From Mariprofundus aestuarium (GTDB lineage Bacteria; Pseudomonadota; Zetaproteobacteria; Mariprofundales; Mariprofundaceae): DNA of 64,000 nt. The translations under genes and the position numbers were made by a program. Location: contig NZ_CP018799.1 of NCBI RefSeq assembly GCF_002795805.1, positions 1,543,001-1,607,000 on the forward strand, in the 5' to 3' direction. A model generated the notes under the pieces. It searched no databases. It was not told the origin of the DNA and saw only the letters and a program-made list of their open reading frames with translations. Shown one piece after another: positions 24,910-32,736 of the stretch. Position 1 is the first letter of the stretch. Every line of letters starts with the position of its first letter.

Positions 24910-26154
24910 ATGGGGGCCAAGTTAAGAGGGAAAAGCATACAGGTTGATTTTTCATATCAAGGCCAGCGATGCCGTGAAACCTTGAAACTTGAACCAACAA
25001 AAGCACACCTTCTATTCGCAGAGCGAAAGCATGCAACAATTCTACATGAAATTGCCATAGGAACATTCGATTACAGAAAGCACTTCCCAAATAGTAAACG
25101 CGCACTTCAATTTTCTGGCAGTCAATCCGGCACTCAATTAGTTAAAGATGCCCTCCTCTCTTACCTGGCCGATAAAAAGATAAGAATAGCAAACTCCACT
25201 TACGGCTCTTATGAAACTGCTGTTAGATGCCACTTAATACCAGCATTTGGGCAGATGAGAGTAGAAGATTTGTCTACACAGGTAATCCGCCATTGGCTTG
25301 GTGGACTTACCACTATTAAAAACAAACGAATAAATAATGTCTTAATTCCCCTGCGCGCCATTCTAGATGATGCTTTCGCAGATGGTTCTATAGACCGGAA
25401 TCCGATGGATAGAATAAAAAACCTAAAAGTCAGAACACGTGAGCCAGAGCCTTTCGATGATGTTGAGCAGTTAGCAATTGTTAGTGCAGCTTCAGATCAA
25501 GGCATTGCTAACGCAATCCAGTTTGGTTTCTGGACAGGGCTACGAATCGGCGAATTGATTGCTTTGCGGTGGAGCGATATTGATTGGAGATCAGATACAG
25601 TTCACATAAGACACAACAATGTTCGTGGCCTAGAAAAAGGAACTAAGACAGAGGCGGGCAATCGAAGCATTGACCTACTTCTACCAGCATTAAAGGCACT
25701 TCAATGCCAAAAGAAAATCACTTTCAATCAAAACGATTATGTATTTCACAACCCTAATACCAACCGCAATTGGAATGATGATATCAAGTTCAGGAAAATT
25801 GCCTGGGAACCAACAGTAAAGCGAGCAAAGATACATTATAGAGAACCAAAGCAGATGAGACACACATATGCTTCTATGATGCTAACAGCAGGTGAAAATA
25901 TCGCATGGGTATCTCAACAGCTAGGTCACACCTCGATTCAAACCACATTGAAAAGGTATGCTCGATGGATTCCAAAAATGAATAACGGGTCAGGAACTAA
26001 GGCAGTAGCGATGTTTTCTAAATCTACTCAGAACGACACAATTTTGGCACAAAAAAAAACGGAAGCCCGTAAGCTCCCGTCTTTATTACACTTATATGGT
26101 GGCGCTTCAGGGACTCGAACCCCGGACACATGGATTATGATTCCACCGCTCTAA
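24910..26154 (+). CDS. Tyrosine recombinase (phage-type integrase), truncated by integration
   Basis: 414 residues as it stands. An N-terminal arm-binding domain (about 1-60), a SAM-like core-binding domain (about 75-165) and the catalytic domain with Arg212 (TGLRIGE), Arg317-His318 (KQMRHTYAS), His340 (LGHTS) and the Tyr350 nucleophile (KRYARW). The first His of the usual HxxR is replaced, as in related phage integrases with RHTFAS. The last 18 residues (from GGASGTRTPD) are only the antisense of the tRNA gene, and the stop lies inside the tRNA. In the circular form the same frame continues into 19503-19766, giving 490 residues. Confidence 0.92.
   Translation: MGAKLRGKSIQVDFSYQGQRCRETLKLEPTKAHLLFAERKHATILHEIAIGTFDYRKHFPNSKRALQFSGSQSGTQLVKDALLSYLADKKIRIANSTYGSYETAVRCHLIPAFGQMRVEDLSTQVIRHWLGGLTTIKNKRINNVLIPLRAILDDAFADGSIDRNPMDRIKNLKVRTREPEPFDDVEQLAIVSAASDQGIANAIQFGFWTGLRIGELIALRWSDIDWRSDTVHIRHNNVRGLEKGTKTEAGNRSIDLLLPALKALQCQKKITFNQNDYVFHNPNTNRNWNDDIKFRKIAWEPTVKRAKIHYREPKQMRHTYASMMLTAGENIAWVSQQLGHTSIQTTLKRYARWIPKMNNGSGTKAVAMFSKSTQNDTILAQKKTEARKLPSLLHLYGGASGTRTPDTWIMIPPL
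26051..26080 (-). terminator. Element-borne terminator behind the tRNA gene
   Basis: Reading on the minus strand from the tRNA, an 8-bp stem (ACGGGAGC / GCTTCCGT, one G-T pair) with a 6-base loop is followed by a run of nine T. It lies 16 bases after the tRNA CCA, inside the integrase coding sequence on the other strand. It can replace the native terminator displaced to 19440-19476. Confidence 0.75.
26097..26120. repeat. attR, 24-bp core repeat within the tRNA 3' end
   Basis: Identical over 24 bases to 19481-19504. It covers the CCA, the acceptor 3' strand and the T-arm up to the T-loop of the tRNA, a classic target for tyrosine integrases. Confidence 0.93.
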
Positions 26155-26173
26155 CCAACTGAGCTAAAGCGCC
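26097..26173 (-). tRNA. tRNA with CAU anticodon (elongator Met likely; Ile2 possible)
   Basis: 77 bases including encoded CCA. A 7-bp acceptor stem (GGCGCTT / AAGCGCC), D-arm GCTC..GAGC, anticodon stem GTGGA/TCCAT with loop ATCATAA (anticodon CAT), and T-arm with TTCGAGT all pair. The sequence start (GGCGCTTTAGCTCAGTTGG) and A73 fit elongator Met. CAU is also used by the lysidine-modified Ile2 tRNA, which sequence alone does not exclude. It is the integration site of the element. Confidence 0.96.
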
Positions 26174-26189
26174 GTTGAATGTGGCGCGA

Positions 26190-26217
26190 AGTATAGGAAG
26201 CCGATTCGCTTTGGCAA
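26190..26217 (-). promoter_or_regulatory. Promoter of the tRNA gene
   Basis: On the minus strand TTGCCA (26212-26217), a 16-base spacer and TATACT (26190-26195), then a GC-rich stretch (TTCGCGCC) like the discriminator of stringently controlled stable-RNA promoters. The tRNA begins 16 bases after the -10. Confidence 0.7.
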
Positions 26218-26297
26218 GACTCATTTCCTATCTTTTTTTATCAGCTAGATCGCCATTGTCTAACATGCGATGAGCATTGTATTCATGTGTGCCCGGC

Positions 26298-26477
26298 TTA
26301 TTTATGGGCTGCCTTGAACATATCCCTGGTAACAATCTTTTTCTGCAGCCATGAGGCCCACTTCTCAGCCGCGGCTTTCACTGCAAAGCAGCCGCACTGG
26401 TGGGAGTGATTACTAAACCATACATGTGCCTCATAGTGGCAATCGCTGTTCTCTTTCTGATCTTTGATGAATACCAT
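26298..26477 (-). CDS. Small Cys/His-containing protein (59 aa), unknown function
   Basis: Not recognised. The frame from ATG (26477) to TAA encodes 59 residues with a His/Cys cluster (SDCHYEAHVWF, then NHSHQCGCF) and an amphipathic helix (KAAAEKWASWLQKKI). The cluster could bind a metal, which is inference. A GGAGG ribosome site lies 8 bases before the ATG, and a near-consensus promoter with an operator-like repeat lies upstream (26502-26529), so the gene is well supported despite its size. A longer frame over the same bases (26378-26860) is rejected. Confidence 0.65.
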   Translation of the reverse strand: MVFIKDQKENSDCHYEAHVWFSNHSHQCGCFAVKAAAEKWASWLQKKIVTRDMFKAAHK

Positions 26478-26501
26478 GGCCTCTGCCTCCGGATAAATGT
26501 A

Positions 26502-26529
26502 AGTATATTATTATTTGATAATATGTCAA
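26502..26529 (-). promoter_or_regulatory. Strong promoter with overlapping inverted repeat
   Basis: On the minus strand TTGACA (26524-26529), a 16-base spacer and TATACT (26502-26507). The inverted repeat ATATTAT-N6-ATAATAT (26505-26524) spans the spacer and touches both elements, the position of a repressor site. Confidence 0.65.
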
Positions 26530-26701
26530 GTGGCAGATTGTCGCAGTTAACCAGCATCCCTCGTCTTTCGCCTGATACGAAAGAGGCCTGAGAACACCCA
26601 TTGTTACAATGGCCTTGCTGCTTTGCTATCTTTCGCAAAGAAGTTTGAATGATTGAAGGCGGCTGAGGGAATCGGCACTTCAATTTAACGAGGGGAAACG
26701 A

Positions 26702-27733
26702 TTGAGCACTTCCGAAACGCCACAGAATAAACCGAAACGCATTCTTTCCGGCATGCGCCCTACAGGCAAACTGCATCTGGGCCACTATAAAGGTGTACTT
26801 GAAAACTGGCTGAAGCTGCAGGATGAGCATCAATGCTTCTTCTTCGCTGCAGACTGGCATGCCCTGACAACAGACTACGCCAACCCGTCCATCGTCAAGG
26901 ATACGATCTGGGATATGCTGATCGACTGGCTGGCTGTGGGCGTAGACCCGGAAAAGGCGGTTGTCTTTATCCAGTCAGAGGTGCCTGAACATGCAGAGCT
27001 GCACCTGCTCTTCTCGTTTATGACCCCCCTCTCCTGGCTGGAGCGCGTACCAACCTACAAGGATCAGATCGAGCAGCTTCGTGAAAAAGATCTCGGCACC
27101 TACGGCTTCCTCGGTTATCCGCTGCTGCAGGCGGCTGATATCCTGATCTATCGCGCTGATGGCGTACCGGTCGGTGAGGATCAGGTACCGCATGTGGAGC
27201 TGACCCGCGAGGTAGCCCGCCGCTTTAACCACCTCTACCGTCAGGGCATCCCTCCCCTCTTTCCCGAACCCGCATCGATGTTGATGCCTGCCGCCAAGTT
27301 ACCGGGGCTCGATGGCCGCAAGATGAGCAAATCCTACGGCAATACCATTGAGCTGGGTGAAGAATGGAAGGTGACTGAGAAGAAGGTTAAAACCATGCCT
27401 ACCGACCCGGCCCGCGTGCGTCGTGATGATCCGGGTAATCCCGAGAACTGTCCGGTATGGGACTTCCACAAGGTCTACTCCACCGAAGAGGAGCGTCAGT
27501 GGGTTAAGGAAGGGTGTACCACCGCAGGTATCGGTTGTATCGACTGCAAGATGTGCATGCTCAAACACCTTGAAGAGGAGCTGCAACCAATCCGTGAGCG
27601 GCGCATCGAGATCGCTTCCCGACCGGACGATCTCAGGGATATCGTACGTGCCGGCAATGAACGGGCCCGCCATGAGGCCTCCCGCACCATGGAGAAGGTG
27701 CGTAAAACGCTGAAGATGGGCTATCGCGTATGA
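26702..27733 (+). CDS. trpS: Tryptophanyl-tRNA synthetase
   Basis: 343 residues, class I synthetase that charges tRNA-Trp. The HIGH-type motif is in GKLHLGHYKG and the KMSKS motif is in GRKMSKSYGN. The start is a TTG with GAGGGG upstream. It overlaps scpA by 4 bases (ATGA), heading an apparent operon trpS-scpA-scpB-rluB-HhH glycosylase-uvrC. Confidence 0.97.
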   Translation: MSTSETPQNKPKRILSGMRPTGKLHLGHYKGVLENWLKLQDEHQCFFFAADWHALTTDYANPSIVKDTIWDMLIDWLAVGVDPEKAVVFIQSEVPEHAELHLLFSFMTPLSWLERVPTYKDQIEQLREKDLGTYGFLGYPLLQAADILIYRADGVPVGEDQVPHVELTREVARRFNHLYRQGIPPLFPEPASMLMPAAKLPGLDGRKMSKSYGNTIELGEEWKVTEKKVKTMPTDPARVRRDDPGNPENCPVWDFHKVYSTEEERQWVKEGCTTAGIGCIDCKMCMLKHLEEELQPIRERRIEIASRPDDLRDIVRAGNERARHEASRTMEKVRKTLKMGYRV

Positions 27734-28494
27734 CAGGAGCAGTGCAGGCGCCTCTGATCCACCATGAGGAAGTAGAGCAGCGTGCACTGCCACCGGTCCA
27801 GCTGGATAAGTTCGAGGGACCACTGGATGTTCTTCTGCATCTGATCCGCAGTCAGGAGCTTGATGTTTTCGATATTCCGCTGGCCATGATCACCAAGCAG
27901 TATCTGGGTATTCTTGAGGCTCAGGAGGAGCTTGATCTGGAGATCGCCGGTGATTATCTGGTGATGGCCAGTACCCTGATGCAATTGAAATCGCGTATGC
28001 TGTTGCCGCGCCCTGAAATGGATGAAGAGGGTAACCAGATCGATCCGCGCGCTGAGCTTGCAGCGCAGCTGATTGCATACGAACAGTATCGCATGCTTGC
28101 TGAGGAGCTGAACGAGCGGCCACGCATGGGCCGCGATCTATTTGTCCGCTCCATCTTCCCTGAAGCTGATGAGGTAGAGCGGCCATTGCCCGATGGCGAT
28201 CTCGATGCCCTTCTGCTGGCCTTCCGAGCAGTACTCAAACGTGTCGGTGGCGAGGTTCGCCATCAGATTTTCTCTGAAACCATGAGTGTGCGCGAACGCA
28301 TGGGAATCGTGCTAGAACGACTGCAAAGCGGCGGCATGCAGCTGGATGAGTTGCTTACCGGTGAGCCCGGGCGTGAAGCGCTGGTCACCACGGTACTGGC
28401 CATTCTCGAACTGTGGCGCCAACAGACAATCACCGTAATCCAAAGTGAAAATTTCGGCTCCATCACCTTGCTTCTGAAGGAGAAAATGCAATGA
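27730..28494 (+). CDS. scpA: Segregation and condensation protein A
   Basis: 254-residue kleisin of the SMC-ScpAB complex, which organises chromosomes for segregation. The N-terminal kleisin domain has KFEGPLDVLLHLIRSQELDVFDIPLA, then DYLVMASTLMQLKSRMLLP. A C-terminal winged helix binds the SMC head. It overlaps trpS and scpB by 4 bases each. Confidence 0.95.
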   Translation: MTGAVQAPLIHHEEVEQRALPPVQLDKFEGPLDVLLHLIRSQELDVFDIPLAMITKQYLGILEAQEELDLEIAGDYLVMASTLMQLKSRMLLPRPEMDEEGNQIDPRAELAAQLIAYEQYRMLAEELNERPRMGRDLFVRSIFPEADEVERPLPDGDLDALLLAFRAVLKRVGGEVRHQIFSETMSVRERMGIVLERLQSGGMQLDELLTGEPGREALVTTVLAILELWRQQTITVIQSENFGSITLLLKEKMQ

Positions 28495-29099
28495 ACAACG
28501 CAACACAGCTCTGTTCCCAACTTGAGGCAGTCATACTGGCAAGTGATGAGCCGATCACCCTGGCAAAGCTGCGCAGCCTGCTTGACGAAGAAATTAACTC
28601 CTCTGATATCCGCGAAGCACTCAGCGAACTCGAGGCGCACTATCAGGATCGCGGCATCAGGCTGGAAAAAGCAGCCGGTGGCTGGCAGTTCCGCACAGCA
28701 CCTGAACATGCCGAGATTATTCACACCATGTGGGAGATAAAACCGCAGAGGTTGTCACGTTCATCACTGGAGACCCTGGCAATCATCGCTTATCGCCAGC
28801 CGACCACACGTGCTGAGATTGAAGCATTAAGGGGTGTTAAGGTATCGAGCCAGATGATCGCCACGCTGCAAGAGCGCGGCTGGATTAAGGTACTGGGGCG
28901 CAAGGATGTTCCGGGGCGGCCTCACCTCTACGGCACCGGCAAACAGTTCCTCATCGACTTTGGACTGGAATCACTGAAGGATCTGCCGGAATCGGCACAG
29001 TTAATGGATGAGGATGAGATCCAGCAACTGGTGATGGAAAATATTGAACAACCCACGGAAGAAAATGAAACAGACGAAGAAACCAACCAGGCAGCCTGA
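28491..29099 (+). CDS. scpB: Segregation and condensation protein B
   Basis: 202 residues, two winged-helix domains. Family segments include the start LEAVILASDEPI and LETLAIIAYRQPTTRAEIE and GRPHLYGTGKQFLIDFGL. It dimerises and binds ScpA. The last 45 residues are acidic and low-complexity. It overlaps scpA by 4 bases and rluB by 35. Confidence 0.95.
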   Translation: MNNATQLCSQLEAVILASDEPITLAKLRSLLDEEINSSDIREALSELEAHYQDRGIRLEKAAGGWQFRTAPEHAEIIHTMWEIKPQRLSRSSLETLAIIAYRQPTTRAEIEALRGVKVSSQMIATLQERGWIKVLGRKDVPGRPHLYGTGKQFLIDFGLESLKDLPESAQLMDEDEIQQLVMENIEQPTEENETDEETNQAA

Positions 29100-30039
29100 A
29101 CAGAAGCGTAACACCAGAGCCTCCAAACCAACGGAACAGAAGGGCAAGAGCAGGGTCTCTAAGCCATCTGAACAGCATGGTAAGGGTAGAGTCCCTAAAG
29201 CAACTGAACTGCGAGGTAAAGGCCGCCCTCAGGGCAAATATCAGAACAAATCCAAGCCAGCAAAAAATCTGGACCCGGTTGTTGTCGACCTCAGTTCCGG
29301 CGAGCGCATCAATCGCTACCTCTCCAGCTGTGGCCTCTGCTCCCGACGCGAGGCTGATCGCTGGGTAGAGGCAGGTCGTGTGTCGGTAAACAATGAGATC
29401 TGCAAAGAGCCCGGCATTAAGATCCAGCCCGGCGATATTGTCTGTGTCGATGGTGAACCTGTTCTGCAGCAGACCAACTTCACCTATCTTCTGTTGAACA
29501 AACCCAAAGGGCAGCTCTGCTCACGTCGCGATGATAAGGGACGCCCCCTGATTTACGACACGCTCGATGTTGCACCTAATGTGCAGTCAATTGGCAGGCT
29601 CGACATGGATACTGAAGGGCTGCTGATACTCACCGATGACGGCAATCTAACACGCGCACTGACCCATCCCGGTGCCAAGGTGCCTCGTGAATACCGTGTG
29701 CGTGTGGCCGGTCAGGTTTCGCTGGAGACGCTGGAGAAACTGCGCCGTGGCGGTTTCGACATTGGTGAAGGTGATAAGTGTGACGGCTGGGAGGTATCGG
29801 TAAATTCCGAAACCAAGGGGCACACATGGCTGACTGTGGTAATTCTTCGTGGTCGCTGGCGCGAAGTGCGCCGAACCTTTGAGGCGGTCGGTCACCCGGT
29901 TCGCAGGTTGATGCGCATTCGTTTTGGCACAGTTAAACTCGAAGAGGGGATGCCACTTGGCAGCACCCGAAAACTTAACAAGAACGAGATCAAACGACTG
30001 CGCACCAGCTATATTAAAGACGATCAGGACACAGAGTAG
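29065..30039 (+). CDS. rluB: 23S rRNA pseudouridine synthase, RluB/RsuA family
   Basis: 324 residues from the ATG at 29065 (GGAAGAAA upstream; a TTG at 29044 is in frame). A basic, repetitive N-terminal extension (about 75 residues of Lys/Arg/Pro/Glu repeats) is followed by an S4 RNA-binding domain (ERINRYLSSCGLCSRREAD) and the catalytic domain with the Asp in GRLDMDTEGLLILTDDG. RluB modifies U2605 of 23S rRNA; RluE/F or RsuA relatives are the alternatives, but the extension and the scpAB context favour RluB. Confidence 0.88.
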   Translation: MKQTKKPTRQPEQKRNTRASKPTEQKGKSRVSKPSEQHGKGRVPKATELRGKGRPQGKYQNKSKPAKNLDPVVVDLSSGERINRYLSSCGLCSRREADRWVEAGRVSVNNEICKEPGIKIQPGDIVCVDGEPVLQQTNFTYLLLNKPKGQLCSRRDDKGRPLIYDTLDVAPNVQSIGRLDMDTEGLLILTDDGNLTRALTHPGAKVPREYRVRVAGQVSLETLEKLRRGGFDIGEGDKCDGWEVSVNSETKGHTWLTVVILRGRWREVRRTFEAVGHPVRRLMRIRFGTVKLEEGMPLGSTRKLNKNEIKRLRTSYIKDDQDTE

Positions 30040-30041
30040 CG

Positions 30042-30725
30042 TTGAGAAAACCCTCCCCACTTCAGATCTATCAGCTGCTATACAAGGTGTACGGACCACA
30101 GTACTGGTGGCCTGCTGACAAACCATTTGAGGTGATGGTGGGTGCAATTCTCACCCAGAACACAAGCTGGACCAATGTCGAGATGGCAATTAATAACCTG
30201 AAAGCGAAAAAGATGCTTCATTACGCTTCGATTGCCAGCAGCAATCACGAGCAGCTTGCTGAGGTTATTCGCCCCTCCGGCTTCTTCAATCAGAAGTCCG
30301 ACCTACTGCAGCGCTTCTCCCTCTTCTATATGAATCAGGGTAAAACATCCGGCCTGAAAAAGTGGCCGAAAAGCACCCTGCGCAAGCAGCTTATTGATAT
30401 ATCTGGCATTGGGCCCGAAACGGCTGATTCCATTCTTCTCTATGCACTGGATAAACCGGTATTTGTCGTGGATGCCTACACCCGGCGAATTTTTACTCGC
30501 CTTGGGCTGCTACCTGACAAGATCGATTACGATGGAATCCAAAACTATTTCCAGCAACGACTGGCGCCTTCTCTGTTAATGTTTCAGGAGTACCATGCGC
30601 TTATCGTCGAACACGCCAAACGCCACTGCCGTCCAAAACCGGTCTGTGATAACTGTCCGCTACACACGATCTGTGCAACTGCACGGCAAGACAGCATGCC
30701 ATCGGAAAACTCACTGACCGCGTAA
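30042..30725 (+). CDS. HhH-GPD endonuclease III-like DNA glycosylase with Fe-S cluster
   Basis: 227 residues, TTG start two bases after rluB. The helix-hairpin-helix reads ISGIGPETADSILL and the catalytic Asp is in VFVVDAYTRR. The Lys that EndoIII uses for its lyase reaction is Glu here (GPET for GRKT), so it is probably a monofunctional glycosylase, as in the MagIII/alkylbase type. The Fe-S loop has four Cys in CRPKPVCDNCPLHTIC (C-x5-C-x2-C-x5-C, one residue shorter than EndoIII). Confidence 0.85.
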   Translation: MRKPSPLQIYQLLYKVYGPQYWWPADKPFEVMVGAILTQNTSWTNVEMAINNLKAKKMLHYASIASSNHEQLAEVIRPSGFFNQKSDLLQRFSLFYMNQGKTSGLKKWPKSTLRKQLIDISGIGPETADSILLYALDKPVFVVDAYTRRIFTRLGLLPDKIDYDGIQNYFQQRLAPSLLMFQEYHALIVEHAKRHCRPKPVCDNCPLHTICATARQDSMPSENSLTA

Positions 30726-30799
30726 AAGAGTAGATCATCCGTTTAAAGTTTGACGCCAATGCTGGTGGCAAAGGGAACCACAGGAGATAGGCTGCCGTC

Positions 30800-32638
30800 A
30801 TGTGGTTTGAGCCCCCTCTCCCTCTATCTTCGCTGCCAAGTGAGCCCGGTGTTTACCGCATGCTCGATGGTGAGCGCAAAGTGCTCTATGTCGGTAAGGC
30901 ACGAAATCTGCGAAAGCGGGTTTCAAGCTATTTCCAGCAAATGCCTGATTCACCACGCACGCAGGCGATGGTTCAGCAGATTCGTGACCTTAACTTCACC
31001 GTTACCGCGTCAGAGGCTGAGGCGCTGGTACTCGAACATAATCTGATCAAGCAACTCAAGCCACGTTACAACGTGCTGATGAAGGATTCAAAGTCCTACC
31101 CCTACATCCTGCTTACCGATGAAGCCTATCCCAAACTGCACCTCTATCGCGGTAAACGAACGCTTTCCGGCGAGTACTTCGGCCCCTTCCCCAATGCCGG
31201 GGCAGTGCATCAGACACTGCATGTCATGCAGTCGATTTTCCGCATCCGCGATTGCGAGAACGGGGTATTTAACAACCGCTCGCGCCCCTGCATGCAGCAT
31301 CAGATAGGTCGCTGTTCTGCCCCCTGCTGTGATCTGGTCAGCCAGGATGAATATGGATCGCAGGTGGGTGAAGTTCGCCGCTTTCTCAAGGGCGAGGATG
31401 AGGCGCTATTAAAATCATGGGAGTCGGAGATGCAGCAGGCTTCCGATGTCATGGCGTTTGAAAAGGCGAGCTTGCTGCGCGATCGAATTCGGGCACTGCG
31501 CTCCATTCTTGCCGGGTCTGAGCAGAGCACCCTGCCCGATAGTGCCGATGTGATCACGCTAATCCGTCACGCATCCGGTGTACTGGCCAGCATCGGAGTG
31601 CGTCGCTCCGGTCACGATCTGGGCACCCATACCCTGCGCATCGCACAGGCAGCGGATGCAGAAGATGCCGAAATCCTGCAAAGCCTTCTGATCGAGCGCT
31701 ACAGGGATGATCTGCCACCGAACGAGATTCTTGTGACCTGCTTGGACGCCGAATGCCGTGAACTGCAACGGCTGCTGCGACTGCTGCATCCAAAATGCAA
31801 ATCGAATGTGAATCACCCCCAGCGTGGCGGAAGAAAACAGTGGCTAGAGCAGGTGCTGCATTCGGGGCGCCAGATGCTCTCAAGCCGCAGAAGTGAAGAC
31901 CAGCAGCCAGCCTTTCAGGCTCTGGCCGAGCTACTCTCGGTTGATTCACCTGAACGCATTGCAGCTGTAGATAACGCTCATCTGGGTGGTAAACAGATGG
32001 TTGCTGCTATCACCTTTGCCGGATGGCAGGGGCCTGAGAAAGAGCTCTACCGCCGTTACAAGCTCGATGGTATCTCCGCCACCGCTGATGTTGGAGAAGG
32101 TGATGACTATGCGGCCATGGAAGCCGTGCTTACCCGTTTCTTCCGTGCCATCAATGAGGAGGCCATTCCCTGCCCCGACCTGATGCTGATCGATGGTGGC
32201 CGCGGTCAACTGGGCATAGCGATGCAGTGCGCTGCCAGTGCAGGCCTTCACGATCTGAAATTGCTCGCAGTCACCAAGGGGGATGGGCGCAAGCTCGGTG
32301 AAGAGACACTCTGGCCCGGCTGGCTGGAGAGCGGAGAAGGCGGCATTGGCAAACCCCTGAAGCCGGGTCGCCACTCCCCCGCACTGCTTCTGATTGCCAG
32401 GGTACGCGACGAGGCACACCGCTTTGCCGGCGCCTATATGCGCAAACGCAAAAAGAAGAGCATGTTCACCTCGGCACTCGATACCATACCCGGCATCGGG
32501 CCTGCCAAACGCACCGCACTGCTCAAACATTTCGGTGGTATCGAAGGGGTAAAAATGGCCGGACGGGCGCAGCTGGCCCAAGCACCCGGCATCTCCGACG
32601 GGCTTGCCGAACGCATCTTTATCGCGCTACATAAATAA
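30800..32638 (+). CDS. uvrC: Excinuclease ABC subunit C
   Basis: 612 residues, full length. The N-terminal GIY-YIG nuclease (PGVYRMLDGERKVLYVGKAR) makes the 3' incision, the UVR motif is in EKASLLRDRIRALRSIL, the RNase H-like domain (LMLIDGGRGQLGIA) makes the 5' incision, and tandem HhH motifs (IPGIGPAKRTALLKHFG) close the protein. It acts with UvrAB in nucleotide excision repair. Confidence 0.98.
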   Translation: MWFEPPLPLSSLPSEPGVYRMLDGERKVLYVGKARNLRKRVSSYFQQMPDSPRTQAMVQQIRDLNFTVTASEAEALVLEHNLIKQLKPRYNVLMKDSKSYPYILLTDEAYPKLHLYRGKRTLSGEYFGPFPNAGAVHQTLHVMQSIFRIRDCENGVFNNRSRPCMQHQIGRCSAPCCDLVSQDEYGSQVGEVRRFLKGEDEALLKSWESEMQQASDVMAFEKASLLRDRIRALRSILAGSEQSTLPDSADVITLIRHASGVLASIGVRRSGHDLGTHTLRIAQAADAEDAEILQSLLIERYRDDLPPNEILVTCLDAECRELQRLLRLLHPKCKSNVNHPQRGGRKQWLEQVLHSGRQMLSSRRSEDQQPAFQALAELLSVDSPERIAAVDNAHLGGKQMVAAITFAGWQGPEKELYRRYKLDGISATADVGEGDDYAAMEAVLTRFFRAINEEAIPCPDLMLIDGGRGQLGIAMQCAASAGLHDLKLLAVTKGDGRKLGEETLWPGWLESGEGGIGKPLKPGRHSPALLLIARVRDEAHRFAGAYMRKRKKKSMFTSALDTIPGIGPAKRTALLKHFGGIEGVKMAGRAQLAQAPGISDGLAERIFIALHK

Positions 32639-32736
32639 TTGCAGCGAACTACGAAAGCACCATAAAAAGCCTGATGTAAAAACAGTTCTGAACGCCTATA
32701 CTCGCAAGCCTATCATTGGACATCTCGGGAGCAGCT

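Larger units (their letters stand above)
19481..26120. mobile_element. Integrative element with rolling-circle-type Rep and PARIS-like defence cargo
   Basis: Bounded by a perfect 24-bp direct repeat (19481-19504 and 26097-26120) that is the 3' end of a tRNA(CAU) gene including CCA. The intact tRNA is on the right. Contents from left: displaced end of int, CAGACC iterons, HUH Rep, AriB- and AriA-like proteins, small membrane protein, HNH nuclease, secreted DUF4124 protein, unknown 107-aa protein, excisionase, tyrosine integrase. The region from 20600 to 24700 is visibly more AT-rich than its surroundings. The excised circle would be 6616 bp. No capsid, secretion or relaxase-type conjugation genes are seen, so it may depend on a helper for transfer. 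Confidence 0.92.

Noticed and set aside
26098-26154. The GGASGTRTPDTW ending of the integrase as a true protein domain
   Set aside because: These residues are read from the antisense strand of the tRNA gene, a known annotation artefact next to tRNA-integrated elements.
26193-26239. Inverted repeat ATAGGAA..TTCCTAT followed by T7 on the plus strand
   Set aside because: It overlaps the tRNA promoter and has a 25-base loop; the promoter explains the sequence better. A weak terminator for int transcripts cannot be excluded.
26378-26860. Minus-strand frame of 160 codons
   Set aside because: It runs antisense into trpS and lies across the promoter and start of the 59-residue gene; no ribosome site; composition not protein-like.
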